This document shows, in pieces, positions 1-8,995 of a DNA stretch of 64,000 bases. A program made the position numbers and the translations under genes. Source of the stretch: Paracoccaceae bacterium (GTDB lineage: Bacteria > Pseudomonadota > Alphaproteobacteria > Rhodobacterales > Rhodobacteraceae); the NCBI GenBank assembly GCA_020832445.1, contig JAFIEO010000039.1, forward strand, positions 186,001 through 250,000. Reading direction: 5' to 3'. Within the stretch, counting starts at the first letter, position 1; each line of letters begins with the position of its first letter. The notes beneath the pieces are model-generated. The model did no database searches. It saw only the letters and a program-made list of their open reading frames with translations, and was not told the DNA's origin.

Positions 1-43
1 AATTGTGCTTTGTGCAACAGCCGGGCGCTGTATGATGGGCGAC

Positions 44-727
44 ATGACAGATTCTGGTCCGAAAACACTGCTGCGCAAGACCGCAGGCTATACCCGTGCG
101 GAACAACGCGCGGATGCGGCTGTGCATGTCATCGGCGTGCTTGGGGCCATTGTTGCTGTTCCGCTTATTATTGGCGCGGCGTTGCTGTTTGGCCATGACA
201 GCGACCAGCCTTGGGCGTTTGTGGCCGTTTCGGTGTATGGGCTGGCCTTTCTGGCCATGATCAGCGCATCCGCGCTGTATAACCTGACACCGGATGCGGG
301 GTTGAACTGGCTGTACCGGCGGCTGGACCATTCGGCGATTTATATCAAGATCGCGGGCACATATACACCATTCACACTGATACCGGGGCAGGGCCTTTGG
401 CTGATGACAGGGCTGTGGGGGGCCGCGCTATGCGGGGTGGTCCTGAAATGCCTGTCGCCTGAACGGTTTCGTTGGGCGGCGCTTGCACTGTATCTGGGTA
501 TGGGCTGGGTCGGTGTGCTGATATTGCCGCAAATGCTGGCAAGCCTGCCGCTGGCAACCGTTATTCTGATTATCGCAGGTGGGGTGGTCTACACATTGGG
601 GGTGGTGTTCTACCTGTCAACACGGTTGCTGTTTCACTACGCCATCTGGCATGTTTTCGTGCTTGCCGCGTCATTCCTGTTTTATGCAGCCGTGATGGTT
701 CTGGTTGTGAACGGGACCGTGCACTGA
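44..727 (+). CDS. Hemolysin III / PAQR-family membrane protein
   Basis: Integral inner-membrane protein of about 227 residues with seven hydrophobic segments, matching the HlyIII/YqfA branch of the PAQR superfamily (putative metal-dependent membrane hydrolases or receptors). The family's conserved polar residues are visible: the segment around LDHSAIYIKIAGTYTPF and the late FHYAIWHVFVLAASF, which carries the paired histidines. In-frame starts also exist at 5, 32 and 35. The ATG at 44 is chosen because MTDSGPKT leads directly into the cytoplasmic N-terminus and has a weak GATGGG ribosome site. The exact start is uncertain. It converges with the glycerophosphodiesterase gene two bases downstream. 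The physiological role of bacterial members is not settled. Confidence 0.85.
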   Translation: MTDSGPKTLLRKTAGYTRAEQRADAAVHVIGVLGAIVAVPLIIGAALLFGHDSDQPWAFVAVSVYGLAFLAMISASALYNLTPDAGLNWLYRRLDHSAIYIKIAGTYTPFTLIPGQGLWLMTGLWGAALCGVVLKCLSPERFRWAALALYLGMGWVGVLILPQMLASLPLATVILIIAGGVVYTLGVVFYLSTRLLFHYAIWHVFVLAASFLFYAAVMVLVVNGTVH

Positions 728-729
728 CA

Positions 730-1500
730 TCAAGCGGCCTGTCTGCGGGCCATCACATCATTCAGCACGCTTGGTCTGTCCGTCATCAGCCCGTCAACGC
801 CCCAGTCCAGCAAGGTCTGCATCTGTGCGCTGTCATTCACGGTCCAGACCTGAACATGAACCCCGCGACGATGGGCCGCTTTCAAAAAGCGCGGCGTGAC
901 CAGCGGAATGCCGCGCCAGTTCAGCGGCACCTGCACAACGGCAAAATCGTCCAGCGCAAGCGGCAGCCCCCAACCGGCAGCCCATAGCCGTGCAACCTGC
1001 ATATGCGCAGGCGACCATAACAGGTCCGGTCCCAGCAATTGGCGCGCGTGATCTGTGCGCGCAGGGTCAAACGCCCCGATGCATACCCGTTCCAGCGCGT
1101 TCATGCGGGTGATCACGCGGGCCAATGGGGCCACCACGTCCAGCGACTTGGCCTCGATCGCGACAAAAAGGTCTGGAAATTCTTCCAGAACATCCTCAAG
1201 GCGCGGGATGGTTGCACCGTTTCGGGTGCGAATGGTCTGCAATTCTGCCCAGCGTGTCGCGGCAATCTGGCGCATGTCACCACAAATGCGGTGCAGGCTG
1301 TCGTCATGATGGACCACAACAACCCCGTCGCTGGTGGCATGCACGTCCAGCTCGACATGGGTATAGCCTAGTGCAACCGCATGCCGGAACGCAGGCAGGG
1401 TGTTTTCCTCGGCTTCCAGCGCGCCGCCGCGATGGGCAAAACAACGCGCGCCGGGGCTGGTCAGAAAGGGGTGGGTGCTTAATCGTGCCATGGACGGCAT
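730..1500 (-). CDS. Glycerophosphodiester phosphodiesterase
   Basis: Hydrolyses glycerophosphodiesters to glycerol-3-phosphate and an alcohol. The protein is about 256 residues with a full GDPD TIM barrel. Visible catalytic motifs are FAHRGG near the N-terminus, EENTLPAF (metal-binding Glu), HVELDVHATSDG and VVHHDDSL (second catalytic His). Late barrel elements VWTVND and GVDGLMTDRP are also present. The start at 1500 is preceded by AAAGG at a normal distance. The open frame extends 34 codons further upstream but without family similarity. No signal peptide is evident, so it is probably cytoplasmic. Confidence 0.9.
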   Translation of the reverse strand: MPSMARLSTHPFLTSPGARCFAHRGGALEAEENTLPAFRHAVALGYTHVELDVHATSDGVVVVHHDDSLHRICGDMRQIAATRWAELQTIRTRNGATIPRLEDVLEEFPDLFVAIEAKSLDVVAPLARVITRMNALERVCIGAFDPARTDHARQLLGPDLLWSPAHMQVARLWAAGWGLPLALDDFAVVQVPLNWRGIPLVTPRFLKAAHRRGVHVQVWTVNDSAQMQTLLDWGVDGLMTDRPSVLNDVMARRQAA

Positions 1501-1655
1501 TTTGCGCCTTTTGCGCGCGGTGTCGAGTGGTGCAGGCAGCGCAGGCGCAGAAAATCCTGTCCGCACTGCGTGCCATCTCATCCTAAAGGACAGATTTGCC
1601 AAGGGGCATCGTCAATGCGATGGTGTGTCCTGTCGCAGCAAACAGGGCCAGAATC

Positions 1656-2645
1656 ATGCGCTATCGCCACGATCAGATTCCCGAAATCGCCCTAGGCTGG
1701 CATCACGACGGGCGCGGGGCAGCGCTTGCAACCGTGATCCAGACATGGGGGTCCGCGCCGCGTCAGGCGGGCAGCCAGCTTGCAATTTCAGGTGATGGCG
1801 AAATCATGGGGTCGGTGTCAGGCGGCTGTGTCGAAGGCGCGGTCGTGATGGAAGCATTGGACGCGTTGCGTACAGGCACGCCGCGCATTGTGGAATTCGG
1901 TGTCAGCGATGACACGGCGTTTGAAGTGGGGCTTGCCTGCGGGGGCACCATCCGCATTCTGGTAGAACCCGTTGGCGACACAGCGCCCGCACTGCCACCC
2001 GCCCTGCTGTCCGATATTGTCGCGGCCCGTGCCACGCGCCGCGCGGTCGCATGTGTGACAGATCTGGTGACATGGGCGCGCTGGCTTGCGGGGCCAAACG
2101 ACAGCAAGCTTGCAGCGCAGTTCCGCGCTGACCAGTCCGGCCTGAATGATGCAGGCCAACTGGTCACGCTGCACAACCCGCCCTTGCGGCTGGTGGTCGT
2201 GGGTGCTGTGCATATCGCGCAGGCGCTGCTGCCCATGGCGCGGCTGGCAGGCTATGATCCGGTGCTGGTGGACCCGCGCGAAGCGTTCGGCGCGCAGGCC
2301 CGCTTTCCGGGTGAGAGTATATTCCATGACTGGCCTGATGAAGCGCTGGCTGCCATCGGGCTGGATGCGCGCAGTGCGGTTGTCACGCTGACGCATGATT
2401 CCAAGCTGGATGATCCGGCCATCATTGCGGCGCTGCAATCGGATGTGTTTTATCTGGGCTGTCTGGGGTCCACGCGCACCCATGCCAAACGGTTGGAGCG
2501 GCTGCGCGCCGCCGGTCTGGATGATGCGCAACTGTCGCGCATTCATGCGCCTGTGGGGCTGAATATCGGGGCCAGAACACCGGCTGAAATTGCGGTGGCA
2601 ACGCTTGCGCAGATCACACAGGCGCTGCGGGGGGCGCGGGCATGA
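1656..2645 (+). CDS. XdhC/CoxI-family molybdoenzyme maturation protein
   Basis: XdhC/CoxI proteins bind the molybdenum cofactor and help insert the sulfurated form into xanthine-dehydrogenase-type enzymes. The 329-residue protein has the N-terminal XdhC_CoxI domain (TWGSAPRQAGSQL, then GSVSGGCVEG) and a C-terminal Rossmann-like domain (LRLVVVGAVHIAQ, VVTLTHDSKLDDPAI, YLGCLGSTRTHAKR). The ATG at 1656 begins MRYRHDQIPEIALGW, where family similarity starts. An upstream in-frame ATG at 1596 is less likely. It overlaps the next gene by ATGA, and the coxSLM genes follow, so its client is probably the CoxL-like enzyme encoded downstream. Confidence 0.9.
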   Translation: MRYRHDQIPEIALGWHHDGRGAALATVIQTWGSAPRQAGSQLAISGDGEIMGSVSGGCVEGAVVMEALDALRTGTPRIVEFGVSDDTAFEVGLACGGTIRILVEPVGDTAPALPPALLSDIVAARATRRAVACVTDLVTWARWLAGPNDSKLAAQFRADQSGLNDAGQLVTLHNPPLRLVVVGAVHIAQALLPMARLAGYDPVLVDPREAFGAQARFPGESIFHDWPDEALAAIGLDARSAVVTLTHDSKLDDPAIIAALQSDVFYLGCLGSTRTHAKRLERLRAAGLDDAQLSRIHAPVGLNIGARTPAEIAVATLAQITQALRGARA

Positions 2646-3655
2646 AGTTTGGCCCCGTTCCGCTGTCACTGGCCGAAGGGGCCATTTTAGCGCATTCCGT
2701 AACGCTTGATACAGGCCGCTTGCGCAAGGGAACGCAGCTGACGGACAAGGACGTGACCACGCTGCGCGCGGCGGGGCTGGACCATGTGACGGTCGCGCGG
2801 CTGGACCCTGATGACATCAGCGAAGATGCCGCAGCCCTTGCTGTGGCGCAGGCATTGGTGCCCGATCCGGTCGCGTGCGGCCTGGCGCTGAAACCGGTTG
2901 GCACAGGGCGGGTCAATATCGTGACGTTGGGCGCGGGCGTGCTGCGTGTTGCGGGGCCGCAGGTAAATGCGCTGAATGCGGTTGACCCTGCCATCACCTG
3001 CGCGACGCTGCCGGATTTCATGCGCCTTGACCCCGGCGGCATGGTCGCCACGGTCAAGATCATTCCTTATGGCGTGGCGCGTGCCGCGGTGGCGCAGGCA
3101 TGTGCTGCGGGGCAGGGCGCGCTGCGGGTGTTGCCGCCGGTGCTGAGCGCGGCCAGCCTGATCCAGACATGGGTGGACCCGTCCGCAGATGGCCGCAAGG
3201 GGCATGCCGCGACCAAAGCGCGGCTGGACCGGCTGGGTGTCGCGCTGGATGCGGGCGCGTTGGTGGCCCACGATATTGACGCGCTTGCGCAGGCATTGGC
3301 GCAGGCAAGCGGGGATCTGCTGCTGGTGCTGACAGGGTCCGCGACATCAGACCTGTATGACACCGCCCCCGAAGCGCTGCGCCGTGCGGGCGGTCAGGTG
3401 GTGCATTTCGGCATGCCGGTTGATCCGGGCAATCTGCTGTTTGTGGGACAGCTTGGGGGGCGTCCCGTCATCGGCCTGCCCGGTTGCGCGAAAAGCCCTG
3501 CGCTGAATGGCGCCGACTGGGTTCTGGAACGCATAATCTGCGGGCTGGACGTCACTGCCGCCGACATCATGGGCATGGGGGTGGGGGGCTTGCTGAAGGA
3601 AATTCCAACCCGCCCGCGCCCGCGCCGCCATGGCGAAACGCCCGCGCGCGACTAA
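2642..3655 (+). CDS. Molybdopterin-binding protein (MoCF/MoeA-like domain)
   Basis: A 337-residue protein of the MoCF-biosynthesis-like type often found beside coxSLM and xdhC genes. The N-terminal half resembles the MoeA-like entry region (VPLSLAEGAILAHSVTL). The C-terminal half carries the molybdopterin-binding fold, including LLLVLTGSATSDLYD and GRPVIGLPGCAKSPALNGADWVLERI. Related proteins often have an added MobA-like nucleotidyltransferase domain, but this one ends after the MoCF domain with a basic tail. It starts inside the stop of the XdhC gene (ATGA), which indicates translational coupling. Role in cofactor handling is inferred from family and context. Confidence 0.8.
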   Translation: MKFGPVPLSLAEGAILAHSVTLDTGRLRKGTQLTDKDVTTLRAAGLDHVTVARLDPDDISEDAAALAVAQALVPDPVACGLALKPVGTGRVNIVTLGAGVLRVAGPQVNALNAVDPAITCATLPDFMRLDPGGMVATVKIIPYGVARAAVAQACAAGQGALRVLPPVLSAASLIQTWVDPSADGRKGHAATKARLDRLGVALDAGALVAHDIDALAQALAQASGDLLLVLTGSATSDLYDTAPEALRRAGGQVVHFGMPVDPGNLLFVGQLGGRPVIGLPGCAKSPALNGADWVLERIICGLDVTAADIMGMGVGGLLKEIPTRPRPRRHGETPARD

Positions 3656-3727
3656 GCCTAAGGTGGCATATGCGGACTGGAAATTTTCGTGTTTAACTAC
3701 ATCAAAGCGACATATGGGAGGAGCCAG

Positions 3728-4213
3728 ATGACCAAGGTAACAATGACAGTGAACGGCCGGCAGATGTCCGCAGATACGGAAGGGCGCACATTGCTGTCCA
3801 GCTATCTGCGCGATCTGCTGGGACTGACGGGCACGCATGTGGGCTGCGATACCAGCCAGTGCGGGGCCTGTGTGGTGCTGGTGGACGGCAAGGCGGTAAA
3901 ATCATGCACCGCTTTTGCCGGTGATCTGGACGGGGCCGAGGTGACGACCGTGGAAGGTATGGCAAACCCCGACGGCAGCTTGGGCAAGATCCAGCAGGCG
4001 TTTCAGGATTATCACGGCCTGCAATGCGGCTTCTGCACGCCCGGCATGGTCATGTCCACCGCAGCCCTGCTGGCCGACAACCCCACCCCCACGGAAGAGG
4101 AAGTTCGCCATTATCTGGAAGGCAATATTTGCCGCTGCACCGGATACCAGAACATCGTGCGCGCGGTCATGGCCGCATCAGGGCAGGATGCGGCCACGCT
4201 TGCCGCCGAATAA
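3728..4213 (+). CDS. coxS: CO-dehydrogenase-type small subunit, 2x[2Fe-2S]
   Basis: Iron-sulfur subunit of a molybdo-flavoprotein hydroxylase, passing electrons from the Mo site in CoxL to FAD in CoxM. The 161 residues contain the plant-type ferredoxin site Cys40, Cys45, Cys48, Cys60 ([12 protein letters not shown] ... KSC) and the second cluster Cys100, Cys103, Cys135, Cys137 (QCGFCTPGM ... CRCTGY). All eight ligands are present. The start at 3728 has the ribosome site GGAGGAGCC. It is first in the S-L-M order, which is typical of form II (putative) CO dehydrogenases and differs from the M-S-L order of form I. Confidence 0.95.
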   Translation: MTKVTMTVNGRQMSADTEGRTLLSSYLRDLLGLTGTHVGCDTSQCGACVVLVDGKAVKSCTAFAGDLDGAEVTTVEGMANPDGSLGKIQQAFQDYHGLQCGFCTPGMVMSTAALLADNPTPTEEEVRHYLEGNICRCTGYQNIVRAVMAASGQDAATLAAE

Positions 4214-4269
4214 ATTTATTTGGTGCATGTGCTCCATGCGCCGCCACCAGATTTCTTGAGGAGGAAGAA

Positions 4270-6642
4270 ATGCCCAAAGATGACGGCATTGGCGCCAGCA
4301 CAAAACGGCGCGAGGATGTGCGGTTTCTGACAGGGAACGGCAAATACACAGATGACATCAACCTGCGCGGGCAAACATATGTCCATTTCCTGCGCTCGGA
4401 TGTGGCGCATGGGCGCATCAACGGGATCGACACATCTGCCGCTGAAGTGATGGATGGTGTGCTGAAGGTGTTTACCGCCGCTGATTTCGAATCTGCGGGC
4501 GGCATTCCCTGCGGCTGGCAGGTGACGGACCGTTTCGGGCAGGTGATGCAGGAACCCAAACACCCCATCCTGGCTGAAGGCAAAGTGCGCCATGTGGGTG
4601 ACCCGATCTGCGCCGTGGTGGCCGAAACCTATGAACAAGCCCGCGATGCCGCCGAGGCGATCGAGGTTGACATTGAAGCGCTGGAGCCGGTGATCGACAT
4701 GAAAGCCGCGCTGACCGAGGGCGCGACCAAAGTGCATGACGAATTGACCAGTAACCTTTGCTATGACTGGGGCTTTGTCGAAGAAAACAAGGATGCGGTG
4801 AATGCGGCGTTTGAAAGTGCCGCGCATGTCGTGTCATTGGAGTTGACCAACAACCGCCTTGTCGCCAACCCGATGGAGCCGCGCGTGGCCGTGGGCGATT
4901 ATGACCCTTGGGGCGACAGTCACACGCTTTATACCACCAGCCAGAACCCGCATGTGATCCGGCTGCTGATGGGGGCGTTTGTGCTGAATATCCCCGAACA
5001 CAAGCTGCGCGTGGTGGCCCCTGATGTGGGCGGGGGCTTCGGGTCGAAAATCTATCACTATGCGGAAGAAGCCTTTTGCACCTATGCGGCAAAGGTGCTG
5101 AAGCGACCCGTCAAATGGACATCATCGCGCGCGGAAGCATTCATTTCCGATGCGCATGGCCGCGACCACAAAACCAAGATCGAGCTGGCGCTGGATGCAG
5201 ACCATAATTTCACTGCGCTGCGCACCGAAACCTATGCGAATATGGGCGCGTATCTGTCCACCTTCGCGCCGTCCATTCCCACATGGCTGCACGGCACCTT
5301 GATGGCGGGCAATTACCGCACGCCGCTGATTTACGTCAACGTCAAGGCAGTGTTCACCAACACAGTGCCGGTGGATGCCTATCGCGGGGCAGGGCGGCCG
5401 GAAGCCACGTTCCAGATTGAACGACTGGTGGACAAGGCCGCGCGCGAATTGGGCGTTGACCCGATTGAGTTGCGCCGCAAGAACTTCATCAAACCCGACC
5501 AGTTCCCGTATCAGACACCGGTTGCGGTGGTCTATGACACGGGCAATTACGACGCCACGATGGACAAGATGCTGGAATTGTCGGACTACGCCAATTTCGA
5601 AAAGCGCATGGAAGAAAGCAAAGCGCGCGGCAAGTTGCGTGGTTTTGGAATTGCCCATTACATCGAAGCCTGCGGTATTGCGCCGTCAAACCTTGTGGGC
5701 CAGTTGGGCGCGCGGGCGGGCCTTTATGAATCAGCCTCCGTTCGGGTGAATGCAACAGGGTCCATCAGCGTCTATACCGGCAGCCACAGCCACGGTCAGG
5801 GGCATGAAACCAGCTTTGCCCAAGTGGTCGCTGAAATGATCGGGATTGATGCCAACAGCATTGAAATCCACCATGGCGACACGTCGAACACACCGATGGG
5901 CATGGGCACCTACGGGTCGCGGTCCCTGGCCGTGGGCGGATCGGCCATTGTGAAAGCCACAAACAAGATCATCGACAAGGCCAAGAAGATCGCAGCCCAC
6001 CTGCTGGAAGCGGCCCCCGAAGATATCGAGTTGAAGGACGGCAAATTCAGCGTGGCGGGCACGGACAAATCGGTGGATTGGTCGGGTGTGACACTGGCGG
6101 CCTATGTGCCCCATAACTACCCGCTGGAAGATCTGGAACCGGGGCTGGAGGAGACGGCGTTTTACGACCCGTCGAACTTCACCTACCCGTCCGGCGCGTA
6201 CGGGTGCGAGATTGAGCTGGACCCCGAAACTGGCAAGATCGACATTCTGCGCTTCATCGCGGCAGATGATTTCGGCAATATCGTCAACCCGATGATTGTC
6301 GAGGGGCAGGTTCATGGCGGTCTGGCCCAGGGGATCGGGCAGGCCTTGATGGAAAACTGCGTCTATGATGATCAGGGCCAGCTTCTGTCCGGCAGTTTCA
6401 TGGACTACAGCATGCCCCGCGCCGATGATGTGCGAGGCTTCACGGTGGACCATAGCTGCATCACGCCCTGCACGCATAACCCGCTGGGTGTTAAAGGCTG
6501 CGGCGAGGCGGGTGCGATCGGATCTCCGCCAGCCGTGGTCAATGCGGCAATCGACGCGCTGCACCGCGCGGGTCACACCCATGTCACCCATATCGACATG
6601 CCCCTGACGCCTGCGCGCGTCTGGGCGGCGATCAACGGCTAA
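4270..6642 (+). CDS. coxL: CO-dehydrogenase-type large (Mo) subunit, form II
   Basis: Molybdopterin-cytosine-dinucleotide subunit of the xanthine-oxidase family, 790 residues. The active-site loop reads AYRGAGR at residues 370-376. That is the form II signature; form I enzymes, proven to oxidise CO, carry AYRCSFR with the Cu-binding cysteine. The catalytic glutamate is visible as E746 in [13 protein letters not shown]. Mo-cofactor contacts such as [13 protein letters not shown] are also present. The start is fixed by GAGGAGGAAGAA directly upstream of MPKDDGIG. Substrate is therefore uncertain: it may be CO at low rate or another small compound. It forms a heterotrimer with the flanking CoxS and CoxM. 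Confidence 0.93.
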   Translation: MPKDDGIGASTKRREDVRFLTGNGKYTDDINLRGQTYVHFLRSDVAHGRINGIDTSAAEVMDGVLKVFTAADFESAGGIPCGWQVTDRFGQVMQEPKHPILAEGKVRHVGDPICAVVAETYEQARDAAEAIEVDIEALEPVIDMKAALTEGATKVHDELTSNLCYDWGFVEENKDAVNAAFESAAHVVSLELTNNRLVANPMEPRVAVGDYDPWGDSHTLYTTSQNPHVIRLLMGAFVLNIPEHKLRVVAPDVGGGFGSKIYHYAEEAFCTYAAKVLKRPVKWTSSRAEAFISDAHGRDHKTKIELALDADHNFTALRTETYANMGAYLSTFAPSIPTWLHGTLMAGNYRTPLIYVNVKAVFTNTVPVDAYRGAGRPEATFQIERLVDKAARELGVDPIELRRKNFIKPDQFPYQTPVAVVYDTGNYDATMDKMLELSDYANFEKRMEESKARGKLRGFGIAHYIEACGIAPSNLVGQLGARAGLYESASVRVNATGSISVYTGSHSHGQGHETSFAQVVAEMIGIDANSIEIHHGDTSNTPMGMGTYGSRSLAVGGSAIVKATNKIIDKAKKIAAHLLEAAPEDIELKDGKFSVAGTDKSVDWSGVTLAAYVPHNYPLEDLEPGLEETAFYDPSNFTYPSGAYGCEIELDPETGKIDILRFIAADDFGNIVNPMIVEGQVHGGLAQGIGQALMENCVYDDQGQLLSGSFMDYSMPRADDVRGFTVDHSCITPCTHNPLGVKGCGEAGAIGSPPAVVNAAIDALHRAGHTHVTHIDMPLTPARVWAAING

Positions 6643-6656
6643 GGGAGCAGAAAGTC

Positions 6657-7445
6657 ATGTATAATTTCGAACTGGTCAAACCGTCGAGTGTGGCCGAAGC
6701 GGTTTCCGCACTGGCCAATGACGAAGCGCAGCCCCTCTCGGGTGGTCAAACGCTGATTCCGTCGATGAAGGCACGGCTGAATGCGCCAGAGGTGCTGGTC
6801 AGCCTGACGGGGATTGCCGAACTTACGGGCGTGTCGCGCGATGGTGACACCCTGACCATCGGCGCGGCCACCACTCATGCGACTGTCGCCGAACAGGCGT
6901 CAGCGGATTTTCCGGGTTTGGCGGCACTTGCAGGCCAGATTGGCGATCCGGCGGTGCGCAACCGTGGCACCATCGGCGGCAGTCTGGCCAATAACGACCC
7001 GTCTGCCTGTTATCCGGCAGCGGCTTTGGGAACGGGTGCAACCATCATCACCAACAGTCGCGAAATTGCGGCGGATGATTATTTTCAGGGCATGTTCACC
7101 ACTGCCCTTGAAGAAGGCGAAATCATCACCGCTGTGCGCTTTCCCATCCCGCAAGCGTCTGCCTATGCGAAGTTTCTGCAACCGGCATCGCGTTTCGCGC
7201 TGACGGGTGTGTTTGTAGCGAAATACGCATCCGGCGTGCGGGTTGCGGTGACGGGTGCATCTGAAAACGGCGTGTTCCGCTGGGCCGAGGCGGAAGCGGC
7301 ACTGTCGTCCAGCTTCACACCTGATGCGGTCGCAAGCCTGTCCTGTCCGGCAGATGAAATGATTGGCGATCTGCATGGCAGCCCTGAATACCGTGCGCAT
7401 CTGGTGGGCGTGATGACGCGGCGCGCGGTTATGGCCGCTGGCTAA
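6657..7445 (+). CDS. coxM: CO-dehydrogenase-type medium (FAD) subunit
   Basis: FAD-binding subunit that accepts electrons from the CoxS clusters. The 262 residues contain both family FAD motifs: LSGGQTLIP at about residues 27-35 and GTIGGSLANNDPSACYP at about 104-120. The C-terminal CO_deh_flav_C region follows. It is slightly shorter than typical CoxM (about 280-290). It lies 14 bases after coxL with the ribosome site AAGGGAGC. A hairpin just downstream probably ends the operon. Confidence 0.93.
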   Translation: MYNFELVKPSSVAEAVSALANDEAQPLSGGQTLIPSMKARLNAPEVLVSLTGIAELTGVSRDGDTLTIGAATTHATVAEQASADFPGLAALAGQIGDPAVRNRGTIGGSLANNDPSACYPAAALGTGATIITNSREIAADDYFQGMFTTALEEGEIITAVRFPIPQASAYAKFLQPASRFALTGVFVAKYASGVRVAVTGASENGVFRWAEAEAALSSSFTPDAVASLSCPADEMIGDLHGSPEYRAHLVGVMTRRAVMAAG

Positions 7446-7469
7446 GCATCACGCTGTATGTGCAAATAT

Positions 7470-7495
7470 GAAGGGGGGGCAGTGCGCCCCCCTTC
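7470..7495 (+). terminator. Hairpin after coxM
   Basis: GAAGGGGGG pairs with CCCCCCTTC across a short GC-rich loop, 24 bases after the coxM stop. The following TTGCATTTG is only weakly T-rich, so intrinsic termination is likely but not certain. Confidence 0.55.
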
Positions 7496-7566
7496 TTGCA
7501 TTTGTGGCTTGGAATTTCGGGCTGGATGCTTAGCTTGTGCAGCAACCACTTATGACAGGAGCATTC

Positions 7567-8268
7567 ATGAGCATCGCGCTACATTACTGGCCCACGCCCA
7601 ACGGCTGGAAAATCTCTATCGCACTGGAAGAAATGGGCCTGCCCTATGATGTCCATTTCGTCAATATCGGTGCGGGGGACCAGTTCAAACCCGATTTCCT
7701 GAAAATCGCCCCCAATAACCGCATGCCCGCGATTGTGGACCCTGACGGACCTGATGGCAAAGAAATCTCAATCTTTGAATCGGGGGCGATTTTGCAATAT
7801 CTGGCGCGCAAGACCGGCCAGTTCTATGGTGATAGCGAACGCGACCGTGTTGCCGTGGACCAGTGGCTGATGTGGCAGATGGGCGGTGTTGGGCCAATGG
7901 CGGGGCAGGCGCATCATTTCCTGAAATATGCACCCGCACTAGAACCGGCGCAGGATCTGCCCTATGCCAAGGACCGTTACCGCAATGAAGTGACGCGCCT
8001 CTATGGTGTGCTGGACCGGCAGTTGGCAGATAACAAATATGTGGCGGGCAATTTCTATTCCATCGCGGATATGGCGATCTGGCCATGGGCCACACTGTGG
8101 GAAGGTCAGGACCAAAGCATTGATGACAAACCCCATCTTGCACGCTGGCTGGATGAACTTGGCGCGCGCCCCGCAGTGCAAAAGGGCCGCACCCTGGGCG
8201 AAGAGCATCGCGCAAATCTGCAAAAAGACCGCGACGCGCAGAAAATCCTGTTTGGCAAACGTGACTGA
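7567..8268 (+). CDS. Glutathione S-transferase family protein (YfcG/YghU-like)
   Basis: A 233-residue thioredoxin-fold plus helical C-terminal protein. The N-terminus (IALHYWPTPNGWKISIALEE) and the motif APNNRMPAIVDPDGPDGK followed by IFESGAILQYLARK match the nu-class YfcG/YghU disulfide-bond oxidoreductases that use glutathione. The active-site region has TPNGWK. The ATG at 7567 follows ACAGGAGC; an ATG at 7552 is a less likely alternative. A clear intrinsic terminator follows, so it is probably a single-gene transcript, separate from the cox operon. Confidence 0.88.
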   Translation: MSIALHYWPTPNGWKISIALEEMGLPYDVHFVNIGAGDQFKPDFLKIAPNNRMPAIVDPDGPDGKEISIFESGAILQYLARKTGQFYGDSERDRVAVDQWLMWQMGGVGPMAGQAHHFLKYAPALEPAQDLPYAKDRYRNEVTRLYGVLDRQLADNKYVAGNFYSIADMAIWPWATLWEGQDQSIDDKPHLARWLDELGARPAVQKGRTLGEEHRANLQKDRDAQKILFGKRD

Positions 8269-8280
8269 AGCACCATCCCA

Positions 8281-8314
8281 AAGGTCCGGCACAGCAAAAG
8301 TGCCGGGCCTTTTT
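8281..8314 (+). terminator. Intrinsic terminator after GST gene
   Basis: A 12-bp stem, AAGGTCCGGCAC with GTGCCGGGCCTT (one G·U pair), has a loop of AGCAAAA and is followed by TTTTC. It begins 13 bases after the stop codon and sits between convergent genes. Confidence 0.85.
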
Positions 8315-8325
8315 CGGGCGCGCTT

Positions 8326-8925
8326 CTATTTTTCGGATGCAGGCTTGTAGCGCTCGAACACCTTGGCCTGCGCCATGAAGAACACAAACAGCGCGAATGG
8401 CAGAACGAAGGTGCGGAAATTGACCCACGCATCCGTCGACATGCTGCGCCAGACCAGTTCATTGGCAATGGCCATCGCCGCAAACATGATGGCCAGCCGT
8501 TTCGTCAGCACGATCCAGCCGTCATGTGTCAGCGGCAGCGCCCCTTCCATGACCAGTTCCAGCCAGCTTTGGCCGCGCGCCAGACCAATCCCCAGCAGGA
8601 TGGCGAAGATTGAATACACGGCGGTGGGCTTCATCTTGAAGAAACGTTCATCATTCAGCCAGACAGTCAGCCCGCCAAACACCACAACCATGATCAGCGT
8701 CACAAGCTGCAACCGGCTAAGGCGGCCGGACAGTTTCCACAAGGCGAATGTGGCAATTCCCATGACCGGAATAAACGCGGCCGTCATCAGGATGAAGGCA
8801 TCATATTCGGTGCCGCCAATCATATAACTTTGGCCGCGAGTGGTGATATACCCCACGAAGAACGCAAAGACCGGACCGAATTCCAATGCGATCTTGACTG
8901 CGGGTGAAACCTGCTTTTCGGACAT
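8326..8925 (-). CDS. yciB: Inner-membrane-spanning protein YciB (septation protein A family)
   Basis: A 199-residue polytopic inner-membrane protein with about five or six hydrophobic segments. It begins MSEKQVSPAVKIALEFGPVFAFF, with the family's FxGP-like N-terminal segment, and contains FKMKPTAVYSIFAILLGIGL and LAIMFAAMAIANELVWR, which are hallmarks of YciB/IspZ. The family affects cell-envelope maintenance and septation, though its molecular activity is unclear. Length is normal. Confidence 0.9.
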   Translation of the reverse strand: MSEKQVSPAVKIALEFGPVFAFFVGYITTRGQSYMIGGTEYDAFILMTAAFIPVMGIATFALWKLSGRLSRLQLVTLIMVVVFGGLTVWLNDERFFKMKPTAVYSIFAILLGIGLARGQSWLELVMEGALPLTHDGWIVLTKRLAIMFAAMAIANELVWRSMSTDAWVNFRTFVLPFALFVFFMAQAKVFERYKPASEK

Positions 8926-8995
8926 GTGTATTTCCTGTGTTCAGGCGCAGGGCACCATATGGCCCCGTTCGGGTGCTGTTATCGCGGACACAGGG

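Noticed and set aside
472-987. Plus-strand frame overlapping the hemolysin III and glycerophosphodiesterase genes
   Set aside because: It spans two convergent, well-supported genes in other frames and shows no family features.
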